A stretch of DNA of 64,000 nt from NCBI RefSeq assembly GCF_022760835.1, contig NZ_JAKTNQ010000006.1, forward strand, positions 21,819 through 85,818, in the 5' to 3' direction. The translations under genes and the position numbers were made by a program. Position 1 is the stretch's first letter, and each line of letters opens with the position of its first letter. Of this stretch, positions 47,466 through 58,976 are shown one piece after another. The stretch is from Thermus altitudinis. GTDB lineage: Bacteria > Deinococcota > Deinococci > Deinococcales > Thermaceae. Under the pieces are notes generated by a model. That model was given only the letters and a program-made list of their open reading frames with translations, had not been told where the DNA came from and ran no database searches.

Positions 47466-48391
47466 AGGCCACCCCCCAGGTAGCGGTACTCGAGGCGGAA
47501 CCCTTTCTGGCTGAGCCAGGAAACCAGCTGCTCGGTTTCCGAGGAAAGGCCCAGGGGAAGGCTCTCGCCCAGGAGCTCGTCCAGAAGTCCCTTGGGTTTT
47601 GTATAACGCACCAGGCGAAACTCCGCCAGGCCGGCCAGCTCTGCAGCGCGCCTGGCGGCGTCCTCCAGGTAGCCTTCCCGGTCCGCAAGTCCCAGGGCGA
47701 TGGCCTGGGCTCCCGTGTAGATGCGGCCATCGGCCAGGAGCCGCACCCTCTCCGGGGAAAGGCGCCTTCCTTCGCTAACCCTGGCCAGGAAAAGCCGGTA
47801 CGCCTCCCGCATATAGCCCTGGAGGATGGCTTGCTCCTCGGGGGTGAGGGGCCTTAGGCCAGAACCCATGTCCTTGAACCTTCCTTCCTTGAGAACCTCC
47901 ACTTGGACGCCCAGTTTGGCCAACAGACCCTGGACCTGGGGGAGGGTGGCGATGACCCCGATGGAGCCGGTGATGGCCGTGGCCGGGGTAAGGATTTCCT
48001 GGGCGGCGGTGGCCACATAGTAGCCCCCGCTGGCGGCCACCGTGCCGAAGGCGGCCACCAGGGGCTTTGCCTGGGCCAGGCCCTTTAGGGCCCGGTGGAT
48101 GGCCTCGGTTTCCGTTACGCTACCCCCAGGGCTATTCACGAAGAGGACGGCGGCCCGGATGCTTTGGTCCTCCCGGGCCTGGCGGATCTTGGAGAGGAGG
48201 TCCTCGAGGTCTTTCCCCGCGGGGATGCTCCCCACCACTTCCAGGAGGACCACTTTTTCGCCGCGGCCATATAGGGGGGTTTCCCGCCAGGGATGGCCGT
48301 TTTCCCGGGATTGGGTTAGGCGCCCCAGGCCCACCACCAGAAGGGCCACCGTCAGGAAAAGGAGAAGGGCTAGCCAACGCTTTCGGTTCAT
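47459..48391 (-). CDS. sppA: Signal peptide peptidase SppA
   Basis: 310 residues, one N-terminal membrane anchor. Short (67-kDa-lacking) form with Ser-Lys dyad: S121 in A-A-S-G-G-Y-Y and K173 in G-R-F-K-D-M-G-S. Cleaves leftover signal peptides in the membrane. Start supported by a TACCTT box 6 nt upstream (leaderless). Confidence 0.92.
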   Translation of the reverse strand: MNRKRWLALLLFLTVALLVVGLGRLTQSRENGHPWRETPLYGRGEKVVLLEVVGSIPAGKDLEDLLSKIRQAREDQSIRAAVLFVNSPGGSVTETEAIHRALKGLAQAKPLVAAFGTVAASGGYYVATAAQEILTPATAITGSIGVIATLPQVQGLLAKLGVQVEVLKEGRFKDMGSGLRPLTPEEQAILQGYMREAYRLFLARVSEGRRLSPERVRLLADGRIYTGAQAIALGLADREGYLEDAARRAAELAGLAEFRLVRYTKPKGLLDELLGESLPLGLSSETEQLVSWLSQKGFRLEYRYLGGGLW

Positions 48392-48397
48392 GGTTCC

Positions 48398-48418
48398 AAG
48401 GTAGCACAAGGGTATGCT
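48398..48418. promoter_or_regulatory. Back-to-back -10 boxes of sppA and the methyltransferase gene
   Basis: Minus-strand TACCTT (48398-48403) serves sppA; plus-strand TATGCT (48413-48418) serves the GTG of the methyltransferase gene, each with a 6-nt gap. The start codons are 33 bp apart. Confidence 0.5.
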
Positions 48419-48424
48419 GGGCCT

Positions 48425-50781
<2,357 letters not shown>

Positions 50782-50804
50782 GGGCGTTGGGGAGGCGGGG
50801 GCCC

Positions 50805-50847
50805 AATCCCACCCCACCTTGGCGGAAGCCAAGGTGGGGACCCTGGT
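50805..50847 (+). repeat. 43-bp hairpin repeat, copy 4
   Basis: Reads as the reverse complement of the 41.0-kb copies, in keeping with the plus-strand gltA it follows. Stem CCCACCTTGGC / GCCAAGGTGGG with a GGAA loop. Lies between the convergent gltA and ttuC-like genes. Confidence 0.88.
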
Positions 50848-50927
50848 TAATCCCTGCACAGGCCACGCCCTCCAGCGCCCCCGGAGGGCAATGGGGTGGG
50901 GAAGCCAAGCGCTTCCTAAAGGCCGGT

Positions 50928-51737
50928 CTATAGGCCGCAAAAGGCCTCATAATCCATCAGTTCCCGCTGGGTGGGATGGTCCCCACACACCGGGCAGGCG
51001 GGGTTGCGGCGTAGGGATAGCCTACGGAACTGGCCTTCCAGGGCGTCGTAGAGGACCAAAGACCCGGCTAGGGGTTTTCCGATACCCAGGAGCACCTTGA
51101 GGGCCTCCGCGGCCATGAGGCTTCCCACCACCGCCGGCAAAACCCCAAAAACCCCCGCCTCGGCACAGGAGGGAACGCTTCCCGGGGGAGGGGGCTTGGG
51201 GAAGAGGCAACGGTAGCAGGGTCCCATCTCCCCTTCGGGGGTGGGGTGGTGGAAGACCGCCATCTGGCCGTCAAACTGGTAGATGGCCCCGTAGACCAAG
51301 GGTTTTCCCAGAAACACGCAAGCGTCGTTGACCAGGTAGCGGGTGGGGAAGTTGTCGGAGGCGTCCACCACCAGGTCATAGGGGCTCAGGATCTCCAAGG
51401 CGTTTTCCGAGGTGAGGCGCACGGGGTAGGGGTCTATCTGCACCCAGGGGTTGAGGGCAACCAGGCGCTCCTTGGCGGCCAGGGCCTTGGGCTTGCCCAC
51501 GTCCTCCGTGGTGTAGAGCACCTGGCGGTGGAGGTTGGAAACCTCCACCCGGTCCATCTCCACGATGCCGATCCGGCCTACCCCGGCTGCCACCAGATAC
51601 TGCAGGACGGGAACCCCAAGCCCTCCGGCCCCCACCACCACCACGGAGGAGCCCTTCAGCCTTTCCTGCCCCTCGGGCCCCACCTGGGGCAGGATCATCT
51701 GCCGGTGGTACCGATCCAGCTCCTCTTTGGTCCACAT
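50928..51737 (-). CDS. E1-like adenylyltransferase (TtuC/MoeB/ThiF family)
   Basis: 269 residues. G-A-G-G-L-G near residue 36 binds ATP; the catalytic cysteine is C191 in P-S-C-A-E-A-G; zinc ligands are C-Y-R-C near 174 and C-P-V-C near 249. Adenylates sulfur-carrier proteins such as MoaD, ThiS and TtuB for molybdopterin, thiamine and 2-thiouridine synthesis; in Thermus one such protein serves all three. In an operon after the hexapeptide transferase. Confidence 0.88.
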   Translation of the reverse strand: MWTKEELDRYHRQMILPQVGPEGQERLKGSSVVVVGAGGLGVPVLQYLVAAGVGRIGIVEMDRVEVSNLHRQVLYTTEDVGKPKALAAKERLVALNPWVQIDPYPVRLTSENALEILSPYDLVVDASDNFPTRYLVNDACVFLGKPLVYGAIYQFDGQMAVFHHPTPEGEMGPCYRCLFPKPPPPGSVPSCAEAGVFGVLPAVVGSLMAAEALKVLLGIGKPLAGSLVLYDALEGQFRRLSLRRNPACPVCGDHPTQRELMDYEAFCGL

Positions 51738-51739
51738 GC

Positions 51740-52621
51740 CTAGGCCTCCCGGGTGCCGAAGCCGGGGGGCAGGAAATCGGGGTAGTCGGGGTTGCCCTTG
51801 CGGTCGGGAGCCTTGGGAATGAGGTCCGAGGGGTGAGGTTCCCCTTTGCGGCAGTAAGGGCAGTCGTGGCGCACCTTGTAGCGCACGGGTCTGGCGGGTA
51901 TGCCCAGGGCGATGGCGTGGGGGGGGACATCCTTGGTGACAATGGCCCCCGTGCCCACCATGGCATCGTCCCCAATGCGCACCCCGGCCAGGATGGTGGC
52001 GTGGTAGGTGATGCGTACCCCGCTGCCGATGATGGTTTCCTTAAGGGTCACGTCGGGGGAGGCCAGGACGTGGTGGGTGTGGCTGTAGACGTTCACGTAG
52101 TCGGAAAGGGAGGTGCGGTCCCCGATTTTTATCCCCCCGATGTCGTCCAAGAGCACGTAGCGGTGGACCACCACGTCATCGCCCAGCTCCAGGTTGTAGC
52201 CCACGGAAAACTCCACGTTCTGGAAGAACTTGGGGTTTTTGCCCACCCGTTTGAAGATAAAGGGGGCTAAGGCCCGGCGGATGGCCACCCCCGAGTGCAC
52301 CGACTGGCCGATGGGGGTGAGGTCCAAAACCTTCCAGAACCAGAGGAGGGGCTTCACCTTTTGGAACTTCTCCTGGTCGGTGGCGGCGTAGTACTCGGCT
52401 TCAAAGGTGATGCCCTCGGGGTCTAGCCCCATGGCGGCCAAGGGGCTTAGCTCCAAGAGCTCCGCATAGGGCCGGCCATAGAGGAGGCGGGCCAGCTCCT
52501 CCCGCACCAGGGCGCTCCGGTCCACGCTGGGGTCGGAAAGCCTTTCCACCAGACCCCCAAGGAAACGCTCCAGGGCCTTTTCCTGAAGGGGGGCGATGCC
52601 TCGAGGAAGGAGCCAGGGCAT
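51740..52621 (-). CDS. Left-handed beta-helix (hexapeptide) acyltransferase
   Basis: 293 residues. An N-terminal helical part is followed by hexapeptide repeats (I-G-D-R-T, I-G-S-G-V, I-G-D-D-A-M-V-G-T-G-A) and a maltose-acetyltransferase-like tail P-P-H-A-I-A-L-G-I-P-A-R-P-V-R. Then a short C-P-Y-C site. Substrate unknown. The start with TACCAT 6 nt upstream is preferred over an ATG nine codons earlier. Confidence 0.78.
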   Translation of the reverse strand: MPWLLPRGIAPLQEKALERFLGGLVERLSDPSVDRSALVREELARLLYGRPYAELLELSPLAAMGLDPEGITFEAEYYAATDQEKFQKVKPLLWFWKVLDLTPIGQSVHSGVAIRRALAPFIFKRVGKNPKFFQNVEFSVGYNLELGDDVVVHRYVLLDDIGGIKIGDRTSLSDYVNVYSHTHHVLASPDVTLKETIIGSGVRITYHATILAGVRIGDDAMVGTGAIVTKDVPPHAIALGIPARPVRYKVRHDCPYCRKGEPHPSDLIPKAPDRKGNPDYPDFLPPGFGTREA

Positions 52622-52627
52622 AGGGTT

Positions 52628-52633
52628 ATGGTA
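52628..52633 (-). promoter_or_regulatory. -10 box of the acyltransferase gene (leaderless)
   Basis: TACCAT, AACCCT, ATG on the minus strand. Decides the start of the hexapeptide transferase. Confidence 0.45.
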
Positions 52634-52664
52634 ACCGGAAAAGGCCAAACGGGGAATGCCGGCC

Positions 52665-53570
52665 TCACCCGAGGCTGGAGCGATAGCCCAACTCCCTTAG
52701 GGCCTCGGGGTCCTTGCGCCAGTCGGGGTAGACCTTGACCTCGAGGTCCAGGTACACCTTCCGGTTCAAGAAGACCTCCAGCTGCTTCCTGGCCCCCTGG
52801 CCGATCTCCTTGATCTTCCGGCCCCCTTCCCCGATGACGATGGCCTTCTGGGAGGGGCGTTCCACGTAGAGGATGGCCTTGATGTAGAGGACGCCGTTTT
52901 CCCTTTCCGCCACCTCCTCGGTCTTCACGGCCACCGCGTAGGGTACCTCGTGCCAAAGGCGTTTCATGGCCTCTTCCCGAATGATCTCCGCCACCCACTC
53001 CCCGAAGTCTTGATCGCTTTTGGCGAAGTCCTCGGGGTAGAAGAAGGGGCCTTCGGGGAGGAGGGCTAGGAGTTCCGCCTTAAGCTCGGCCACCTGGCGC
53101 TCGTCCAAGGCGGAGAGTGTCCGGGTTTCCGCCTCGGGAAGGAGGGCATGGTAGGCCCTTAGGGCTTCCTCAGGGTACTTGGCCGCGTCCAGCTTGTTGC
53201 CCACCAGGAGGATGGGCACCTTCCCCACCAGGGGCCTTAGGGCCTTGGCCACCAGCTCGTCCTCCGGGGTAGGGGGGTGGCGCAGGTCCACCACCCAGAC
53301 CACGGCGTTCACGTCGGCCAGGGCCTCATACACCTCTTGGTCCATAAACTCCCCCAGGGCGTCCATGGGCTGGTGGAGGCCTGGGGTGTCCACGAAGACG
53401 ATCTGGCGGTTGCCTTCGGTGAGGATGCCCCGAAGGCGCTTGCGGGTGGTCTGGGGCTTGGGGCTGATGGGGGCCACCTTCACCCCCAGGAGGTTGTTGA
53501 GGAGGGTGGACTTGCCCACGTTGGGCTTGCCCACAATGGCCACGAATCCGGAATAGGTTTTCTCTTCCAT
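52665..53570 (-). CDS. era: GTPase Era
   Basis: 301 residues. G1 G-K-P-N-V-G-K-S, G2 T-T-R, G3 D-T-P-G, G4 N-K-L-D, and a C-terminal KH domain with [10 protein letters not shown]. Binds the 3' end of 16S rRNA during 30S assembly. Divergent from dprA. Confidence 0.95.
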   Translation of the reverse strand: MEEKTYSGFVAIVGKPNVGKSTLLNNLLGVKVAPISPKPQTTRKRLRGILTEGNRQIVFVDTPGLHQPMDALGEFMDQEVYEALADVNAVVWVVDLRHPPTPEDELVAKALRPLVGKVPILLVGNKLDAAKYPEEALRAYHALLPEAETRTLSALDERQVAELKAELLALLPEGPFFYPEDFAKSDQDFGEWVAEIIREEAMKRLWHEVPYAVAVKTEEVAERENGVLYIKAILYVERPSQKAIVIGEGGRKIKEIGQGARKQLEVFLNRKVYLDLEVKVYPDWRKDPEALRELGYRSSLG

Positions 53571-53631
53571 GGTCCTTAGGTCATCCCGGCCCCCGGGGAT
53601 TGGCCTTGAGGCCTGGGGCCGGACCTTCCAG

Positions 53632-53680
53632 CCACGGGCCTGGCCCGCAACCAAGGGCGGAATACGGGCTTTGCCCGTGG
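53632..53680. repeat. Inverted repeat between era and dprA
   Basis: CCACGGGC (53632-53639) and GCCCGTGG (53673-53680), separated by 33 bp, just upstream of the dprA promoter. Could fold as an RNA hairpin or bind a dimeric protein; no match recognised. Confidence 0.35.
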
Positions 53681-53694
53681 CCCAGGTTTTTCAG

Positions 53695-53700
53695 TATACT
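53695..53700 (+). promoter_or_regulatory. -10 box of dprA
   Basis: TATACT with 8 nt to a GTG at 53709. The GTG frame closes at once (see dprA). Confidence 0.5.
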
Positions 53701-53708
53701 CCTAAGCC

Positions 53709-54709
53709 GTGGATCCCTAGCCCTGGCCCTGCTTCCCGGCATCGGGCCCAAGCGGCTTCTGGAGCTTTTGGCTGAGGAAAACCCGGTGCGTTCTTTAAAA
53801 GAGCGCTTTCCTCAGGCGGCGATAGGGCTTCCCCAGGCGGAAAAGGAAGCCGGGAGGGAAAGGGAGCGGGCAGCGGCCTTGGGGGTGCGCATCCTGGGCC
53901 TGTGGGAGGAAGCTTTTCCCGAGGGGCTCAGGCGGCTTCCCCAGCCTCCCACCCATCTTTACCTGAAGGGAGAACTTCCGGAAGAAGGGCGGGCGGTGGC
54001 CATCGTGGGTACCCGCAAGGCCACCTCCTGGGCCCTTTTCTTTACCCGGAGGCTGGCCCGGGAGCTGGCCGAGGCGGGGGTTGCGGTGCTTTCCGGTCTG
54101 GCCCGGGGCATTGACCGGGAGGCTCACCTTGGGGCCTTGGAGGGAGGAGGGCGGACCCTGGGGGTTTTGGGGAGTGCCTTGGACCGCCTCTATCCCCCCG
54201 AGCACCGGGAGCTGGCCCACAGGATGGACCTGGTTTCCGAGTTTCCCTTGGGCACCGGTCCCAAGCCGGAGTTTTTCCCGCGGAGAAACCGCATCATCGC
54301 TGGGCTTGCCCGGGCGGTGATCGTGGTGGAGGCCCCCTTGGAGTCCGGGGCCCTCATCACCGCCCGCTACGCCCTGGAACTGGGCAAGGAGGTCTTGGCG
54401 GTGCCGGGCCGGCCCACGGACGAAAACTCCCTGGGAGCCAACCGCCTTATCCAGGACGGGGCTTACCCGGTGCTTTCTGCGGAGGACGTCCTCTCCTACC
54501 TGGGGTTTTCCGGAAAGCCCAGGAAGGCGCTGGAGTTTTCCCAGGAGGAGGAGGGGCTTTACGCCCTGCTGCGGCAGGGGGAGGCCTTGCCCGAGGACCT
54601 GGCCCAAGCCTTGGGGTTGCCCCCAGAGCGGGTGCTTTCCCTCCTCACCCTCCTGGAGCTGAAGGGCCTGGCCCAGGCCTTGCCGGGGGGGAGGTATGGG
54701 TCTTTATAG
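53709..54709 (+). CDS. dprA: DNA processing protein DprA, start disturbed
   Basis: About 333 residues, RecA-loading protein for natural transformation. A helical N-terminal domain (L-L-P-G-I-G-P-K-R) is followed by the Rossmann-like domain with V-G-T-R-K-A-T, G-L-A-R-G-I-D-R-E-A-H and P-G-R-P-T-D-E-N-S, and a C-terminal winged helix. The frame is open upstream, but no ATG, GTG or TTG lies near its expected start. The GTG placed after the -10 box reads V-D-P then stop; one extra C in the CCC run would join it to the gene. Coordinates therefore span a possible one-base frameshift. Confidence 0.8.
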
Positions 54710-54739
54710 CCCTAGCCGGGCCCAAGGGCCCGGCTAGGG
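54710..54739. terminator. Bidirectional hairpin between dprA and Mn-catalase
   Basis: Perfect 14-bp stem starting CCCTAGCCGGGCCC, loop AA, then GGGCCCGGCTAGGG, directly after the dprA stop and 9 bp from the catalase stop. No T tract. Confidence 0.75.
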
Positions 54740-54748
54740 GGTGCCCGC

Positions 54749-55657
54749 TTACTTGGCCTTCTCGTAAAGTTTCTTGGCTACCTCGTAGAGCTCACCTGGG
54801 TGGAACTCGGGGGCGAACTCGGCGGCGTCGTGGCCAGCGTCAAAGACCGGTCCGCCTTCGGGGGGTCCATCTACTACCCTTACCTCGCTACCGTCCTCTG
54901 GGGAAGGGCCGGACCAGATAAGCCCCAGGTCCTGATAGTCTGAGGGACTGAAGCGGTAAAGGTTTTTGTGGAAGCCTAGGCTCATGTATTTCTTGGCCTC
55001 GGGGATCTTGTCATTCTCAATCCGGGGGATGGGGAGCATCTTGGTCATCTCCACCCCGGTAAGGCTTTCCAAGGCTTTGCCGTAGGCGGCGGCGTGTACC
55101 CCGCCCCGCACCAGGAGATAACCGATCATCTCCCGGGCCACGGGGTTGGTGGTCATCTCGTAGACCCGGAGTTTATGAGTGCGCGCGGCCACCTCCAGAA
55201 AGAAGTTGTGCAGGAGGTCCAGGATGAGGTTGCCACTGGTGAAGACGTACTCCCCGTGCCAATGCTCCCCCATGGCTCCCATCACCAGGCTGTTAGCCCC
55301 GCCGGCGATGAAGTGGGCGGCGTTGCGGGCATCTTTGGCGAAGCCCAGAGGGGCCTGTACCGGGTCCGTGCCTTCTTCCAGGTCCTGACCAGGGTTCTTG
55401 GCCAGGAGGCTATTGATGGTGGCAGCCACCAGCTCGATATGGCCCAGCTCCTCGGTAGCGATGTTGGCGATGAGGTCATAATAGGGTTTGAGGGACTTCT
55501 TCCCCCGGAAGTTGAAGGACTGGTACATGTAGTTCATCAGGGTGGACATCTCCCCGAAGCGCCCTCCCAAAAGGGCTTGCACTGCTGCTGCTGCATTGGG
55601 GTCCTGTTCCTTGGGCATGGGCAACTCTATCTGTAGGCGATCTATCCTCAAAAACAT
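54749..55657 (-). CDS. Manganese catalase
   Basis: 302 residues, same length as the T. thermophilus enzyme. All five metal ligands of the dimanganese centre are in place: E36, E70, H73, E155 and H188. Decomposes hydrogen peroxide. The start M-F-L-R-I-D-R-L has GGAGGTGT upstream; a longer reading was rejected. Divergent from an OxyR-type regulator, presumably its controller. Confidence 0.96.
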   Translation of the reverse strand: MFLRIDRLQIELPMPKEQDPNAAAAVQALLGGRFGEMSTLMNYMYQSFNFRGKKSLKPYYDLIANIATEELGHIELVAATINSLLAKNPGQDLEEGTDPVQAPLGFAKDARNAAHFIAGGANSLVMGAMGEHWHGEYVFTSGNLILDLLHNFFLEVAARTHKLRVYEMTTNPVAREMIGYLLVRGGVHAAAYGKALESLTGVEMTKMLPIPRIENDKIPEAKKYMSLGFHKNLYRFSPSDYQDLGLIWSGPSPEDGSEVRVVDGPPEGGPVFDAGHDAAEFAPEFHPGELYEVAKKLYEKAK

Positions 55658-55695
55658 CCTTACACCTCCTGCCTGGTCTAGCCAGGCACTTTTCA

Positions 55696-55758
55696 CCTTA
55701 AGAAAGTTTTGCCTATAAGTCTAATAGATTATGATGACCGATGAGATAACATAAAACT
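55696..55758. promoter_or_regulatory. Divergent promoter region of Mn-catalase and oxyR
   Basis: Minus strand: TTAGAC (55719-55724), 17 bp, TTAAGG (55696-55701) before the catalase Shine-Dalgarno. Plus strand: TAACAT 6 nt before the oxyR ATG. A dyad CTAT-N7-ATAG (55713-55727) overlaps the catalase -35, a fitting LysR-type operator. Strikingly AT-rich for this genome. Confidence 0.6.
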
Positions 55759-56655
55759 ATGACCTTAGACCAACTGCGCTACGTGGTGGCTTTGGTGGAG
55801 GAGAGGAGCTTCACCCGGGCAGCGGAGCGGATCTACCTCTCCCAACCTGCCTTAAGCGTGCAGATCCGAAAGCTGGAGGAGGAGCTACAGGTGAAGCTCT
55901 TTGACCGCAGGCGGGGAGAACCCACCGAGATAGGGCAGGCTGTGGCGGCCCAGGCCCGAAAGGTTTTAGAGGAGGTGGCCAGGATCAAAGCCATGACCCG
56001 GGGGGAGAAGGGGGTGTTTCTGGGTCCTTTCCATTTAGGTGTTATCCCCACCCTTGCTCCCTATTTGCTTCCCAAGCTGTTGCCTCGGCTTGCGGAAAGG
56101 TATCCGGCCCTCGAGGTTTCAATACGGGAGGAACTTACCCCTGATGTTCTCAGGGGACTTCGGGAAGGGCGCTTAGATGCAGGGCTTGTGGGTACAGAAG
56201 AGCGGGTACCTGGTGTGCAAACCCTGCCCCTTTTTTCCGAGGAGTTTCTAGCCTATGTGTCCCCTGGTCACTCCCTTTACGCTAAGGAGAGGCTTCACCC
56301 CTTGGAAATACCCCTCGAGGACACCTGGGTCCTATCGGAGGGGCACTGTTTTCGCGACCAGGTCCTTTCCGTTTGCCGCCCAAGCCTGGAAAGGCCCAAG
56401 GTGTCCTTCCAAAGCGGCAACCTGGAGACCTTGGTCCTCTTGGTGGAAGAGGTGGGGGGGCTTACCCTTCTTCCCCAGGTGGCCCTGTGGACCCTGCCCA
56501 GGGATAAGCATACTCACTTAAGGCCCCTAAGCCCTCCCGGTGCTGGGCGGACCGTGTACCTCTTGGTGCGGGAGGGGAGCCTGAAGGCACCCGTGGCCCG
56601 GGTTTTGGGGGAGGAGGCCAAGCGTATCTTCCAAGAGTTACGGTGGAAGGCCTGA
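55759..56655 (+). CDS. oxyR: OxyR-type LysR-family regulator
   Basis: 298 residues. N-terminal winged helix (M-T-L-D-Q-L-R-Y-V-V-A-L, S-F-T-R-A-A, L-S-Q-P-A-L-S). The sensing domain contains G-H-C-F-R-D-Q-V-L-S-V-C: C197 and C206 with the same nine-residue step as the E. coli OxyR redox pair C199/C208. It is expected to sense peroxide and activate the divergent Mn-catalase. Confidence 0.9.
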   Translation: MTLDQLRYVVALVEERSFTRAAERIYLSQPALSVQIRKLEEELQVKLFDRRRGEPTEIGQAVAAQARKVLEEVARIKAMTRGEKGVFLGPFHLGVIPTLAPYLLPKLLPRLAERYPALEVSIREELTPDVLRGLREGRLDAGLVGTEERVPGVQTLPLFSEEFLAYVSPGHSLYAKERLHPLEIPLEDTWVLSEGHCFRDQVLSVCRPSLERPKVSFQSGNLETLVLLVEEVGGLTLLPQVALWTLPRDKHTHLRPLSPPGAGRTVYLLVREGSLKAPVARVLGEEAKRIFQELRWKA

Positions 56656-56669
56656 GGGTAAAAAAGCGT

Positions 56670-56675
56670 TATGAT
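56670..56675 (+). promoter_or_regulatory. -10 box of ilvE
   Basis: TATGAT about 17 nt before the ATG, with GGAGG in the short leader. Confidence 0.45.
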
Positions 56676-56692
56676 GGGGGCGGAGGTTGGCC

Positions 56693-57640
56693 ATGATCAA
56701 GCCCGAGGCCAAAGGTGGGGATGTGCATATCCAAGCGGGGCTCATCTGGATGAATGGGGCCCTTCTGCCCCAGGAGGAGGCCAAGACCAGCGTCCTAAGC
56801 CACGCCCTTCACTATGGGACCAGCGTTTTTGAGGGCATACGGGCCTATGAAACCCCAAGGGGTCCGGCCATCTTCCGCCTTCGGGAGCACGTGCGGCGCC
56901 TTTTCCACTCCGCCAAGGTGTTGCGCATGGAGATTCCCTTTGCCCCCGAGGAGATAGAGGAGGCCATCAAGGAGGTGGTGCGGCGAAACGGGTATAGGAG
57001 CTGCTACATCCGCCCCCTGGCCTGGATGGGGGCCAAGGCCCTGGGGGTGAACCCCTTGCCCAACAACCCCGCGGAGGTGATGGTGGCCGCCTGGGAGTGG
57101 GGGGCTTACCTGGGCGAGGAGGCGGTGCGCAAGGGGGCTAAGCTCATCACCAGCTCCTGGGCCCGCTTCCCCGCCAACGTGATGCCGGGAAAGGCCAAGG
57201 TGGGGGGGAACTACGTGAACTCGGCCTTGGCCAAGATGGAGGCGGTGGCCGCGGGGGCGGACGAGGCCCTGTTGCTGGACGAGGAAGGCTATGTGGCCGA
57301 GGGCAGTGGGGAGAACGTGTTTTTCGTGCGGGATGGGGTGGTCTACGCCCTCGAGCACTCGGTGAACCTGGAGGGCATCACCCGGGACTCGGTGATCCGC
57401 ATCGCCAAGGACCTGGGCTATGAGGTGCAGGTGGTGCGGGCCACCCGGGACCAGCTCTACATGGCGGACGAGGTCTTCATCACCGGCACCGCCGCCGAGG
57501 TGACCCCGGTTTCCATGATTGATTGGCGGCCCATCGGCTCGGGGAGTGCCGGGCCCATCACCTTAAGGCTACGGGAGGTCTACCTGGAGGCGGTGCGGGG
57601 CCTGAGGCCAGAGTACCAGGGCTGGCTCACCTACGTGTGA
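56693..57640 (+). CDS. ilvE: Branched-chain amino acid aminotransferase IlvE
   Basis: 315 residues, fold-type IV PLP enzyme. G-T-S-V-F-E-G-I-R near residue 42 and the PLP lysine K169 in K-V-G-G-N-Y-V-N-S; late T-G-T-A-A-E-V-T-P phosphate-binding motif. Makes Leu, Ile, Val and gives the keto acids used to prime branched lipids. ATG selected over a TTG two codons earlier because of the GGAGG spacing. Confidence 0.94.
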   Translation: MIKPEAKGGDVHIQAGLIWMNGALLPQEEAKTSVLSHALHYGTSVFEGIRAYETPRGPAIFRLREHVRRLFHSAKVLRMEIPFAPEEIEEAIKEVVRRNGYRSCYIRPLAWMGAKALGVNPLPNNPAEVMVAAWEWGAYLGEEAVRKGAKLITSSWARFPANVMPGKAKVGGNYVNSALAKMEAVAAGADEALLLDEEGYVAEGSGENVFFVRDGVVYALEHSVNLEGITRDSVIRIAKDLGYEVQVVRATRDQLYMADEVFITGTAAEVTPVSMIDWRPIGSGSAGPITLRLREVYLEAVRGLRPEYQGWLTYV

Positions 57641-57793
57641 CCGCGTGAGCGCCGGCCGGAAACCCCCCATGGGCGAGGAGGTCCGGGACCTGGGGCCGGG
57701 GGGCTCCTTCCGGGGTTGCCTGCCCTTTGGGAAGGCCAGGGCCAAGCGGGCGGAGGAGGTACGAGGGGCGGGGCCCTACCGCTTCGCTGGAGG

Positions 57794-58369
57794 CTATTTC
57801 CCCAGCCAGTCCTGGAGGACCCTTTGGTAGAGGTTAGGGTCCAGGCGGGGGTTTTGGTAAAGCCCCGCTTCCAGCCTTTGCCTTTGGGCCTCAAAGAGGA
57901 TCACCGCCGCCGCCACGCTCACGTTGAGGCTTTGCACCATGCCCAGCATGGGAATCTTTATGGCCCCATGGGAAAGGGCTAAGGCTTCCTCGGATACCCC
58001 CCATTTCTCCGCCCCCAGGAGGATGGCCGTGGGCTGGGTGTAGTCCACCTCCCGGAAGTCTTGGGCATCCTCCCGCAAGGCGGTGGCGTAGACCCTAAAG
58101 CCCCTTTCCTTGAGATAGGCCATGGCCTCCCGGATGCTGGGGTGCACCCTCAGGTAGACCCACTTGTGGCTTCCCCCGCTGGTCTCGTTGAAGGTGGGCA
58201 CCCCACCGGTGGGGTTCACGGCATGGGCCTCCAGGACCCCCACGGCGTCACAGCTGCGGAGTATGGCCGAGAGGTTGTGGGGCTTGTGCACGTTTTCCAG
58301 CAAAACGGTAAGGTCGGGCTGGCGCCTCCTTAGGACCTCCTCAATGCGGCGTCTACGGGCCTCGGTCAC
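57794..58369 (-). CDS. trmH: tRNA (guanosine-18-2'-O)-methyltransferase TrmH
   Basis: 191-residue SPOUT enzyme. Motif 1 [13 protein letters not shown], motif 2 [10 protein letters not shown], motif 3 [13 protein letters not shown]. Methylates G18 in the D loop. 17-bp overlap with hisG upstream. Confidence 0.92.
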   Translation of the reverse strand: MTEARRRRIEEVLRRRQPDLTVLLENVHKPHNLSAILRSCDAVGVLEAHAVNPTGGVPTFNETSGGSHKWVYLRVHPSIREAMAYLKERGFRVYATALREDAQDFREVDYTQPTAILLGAEKWGVSEEALALSHGAIKIPMLGMVQSLNVSVAAAVILFEAQRQRLEAGLYQNPRLDPNLYQRVLQDWLGK

Positions 58370-58976
58370 GGTTTCTCAGCTTAGCGATCAGGGGCTTTAA
58401 AAGCCAGCGCTTGAGCTTCAGGGCCTGGCGGTTCACGATGAGGCGGGCGGTGGAGTGGGCCAGAACCTCCACCTCCACGAGGCCCGCCGCCTTGAGGGTG
58501 GCCCCGGTCTGGACCACGTCCACCACCGCATCCGCCAGGCCCGTAACCGCCGCCAGCTCAATGTTGCCGGATAGCTCCACCACGTCCGCTACCCAGCCCC
58601 GCTCCTTCAGGAGTCTGTTGGTGAAGGAGGGGTACTTGGTGGCGATGCGGCGGATGGGGGAGGTGTCCCCGGGGCGCCGGATGAGGGAAAGCCGGCAGGC
58701 CCCGAAACCCAGGTCCACGGGCTCAAACAGGTCCCGGCCCGAGTCCAAAAGGATATCCTTGCCCACCACCCCCACCTCGGCGATCCCCAGGTCCACGTAG
58801 ACGGGCACATCCTTGTTACGAAGCTCCAGGAGGGCGATTCCCCCTTCCTGGCCGTGGAGGAGGGCCCGCTCGTTTTCTATGGCGGGGAGTTCCAGCCCCG
58901 CTTCGCTTAGCGCCTCGTAGGCTTCCCGGAACATCCTCCCCTTGGGCAGGGCGATGGTGAGGGCAAAGCGCTTCAT
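58353..58976 (-). CDS. hisG: ATP phosphoribosyltransferase HisG (short form)
   Basis: 207 residues, the short catalytic form that needs HisZ. A-L-P-K-G-R-M near the start, [12 protein letters not shown], and the PRPP loop in [12 protein letters not shown]. First step of histidine synthesis. ATGA overlap with hisZ. Confidence 0.94.
   Translation of the reverse strand: MKRFALTIALPKGRMFREAYEALSEAGLELPAIENERALLHGQEGGIALLELRNKDVPVYVDLGIAEVGVVGKDILLDSGRDLFEPVDLGFGACRLSLIRRPGDTSPIRRIATKYPSFTNRLLKERGWVADVVELSGNIELAAVTGLADAVVDVVQTGATLKAAGLVEVEVLAHSTARLIVNRQALKLKRWLLKPLIAKLRNRDRGP

Noticed and set aside
50805..50847. Repeat considered as part of a CRISPR array or REP island
   Set aside because: Only one copy here and two in tandem at 41 kb, without spacers; palindromic hairpin rather than CRISPR type.
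57641..57793. Small gene between ilvE and trmH
   Set aside because: Frames are short, Gly/Pro-rich, with no start signal; treated as convergent spacer.
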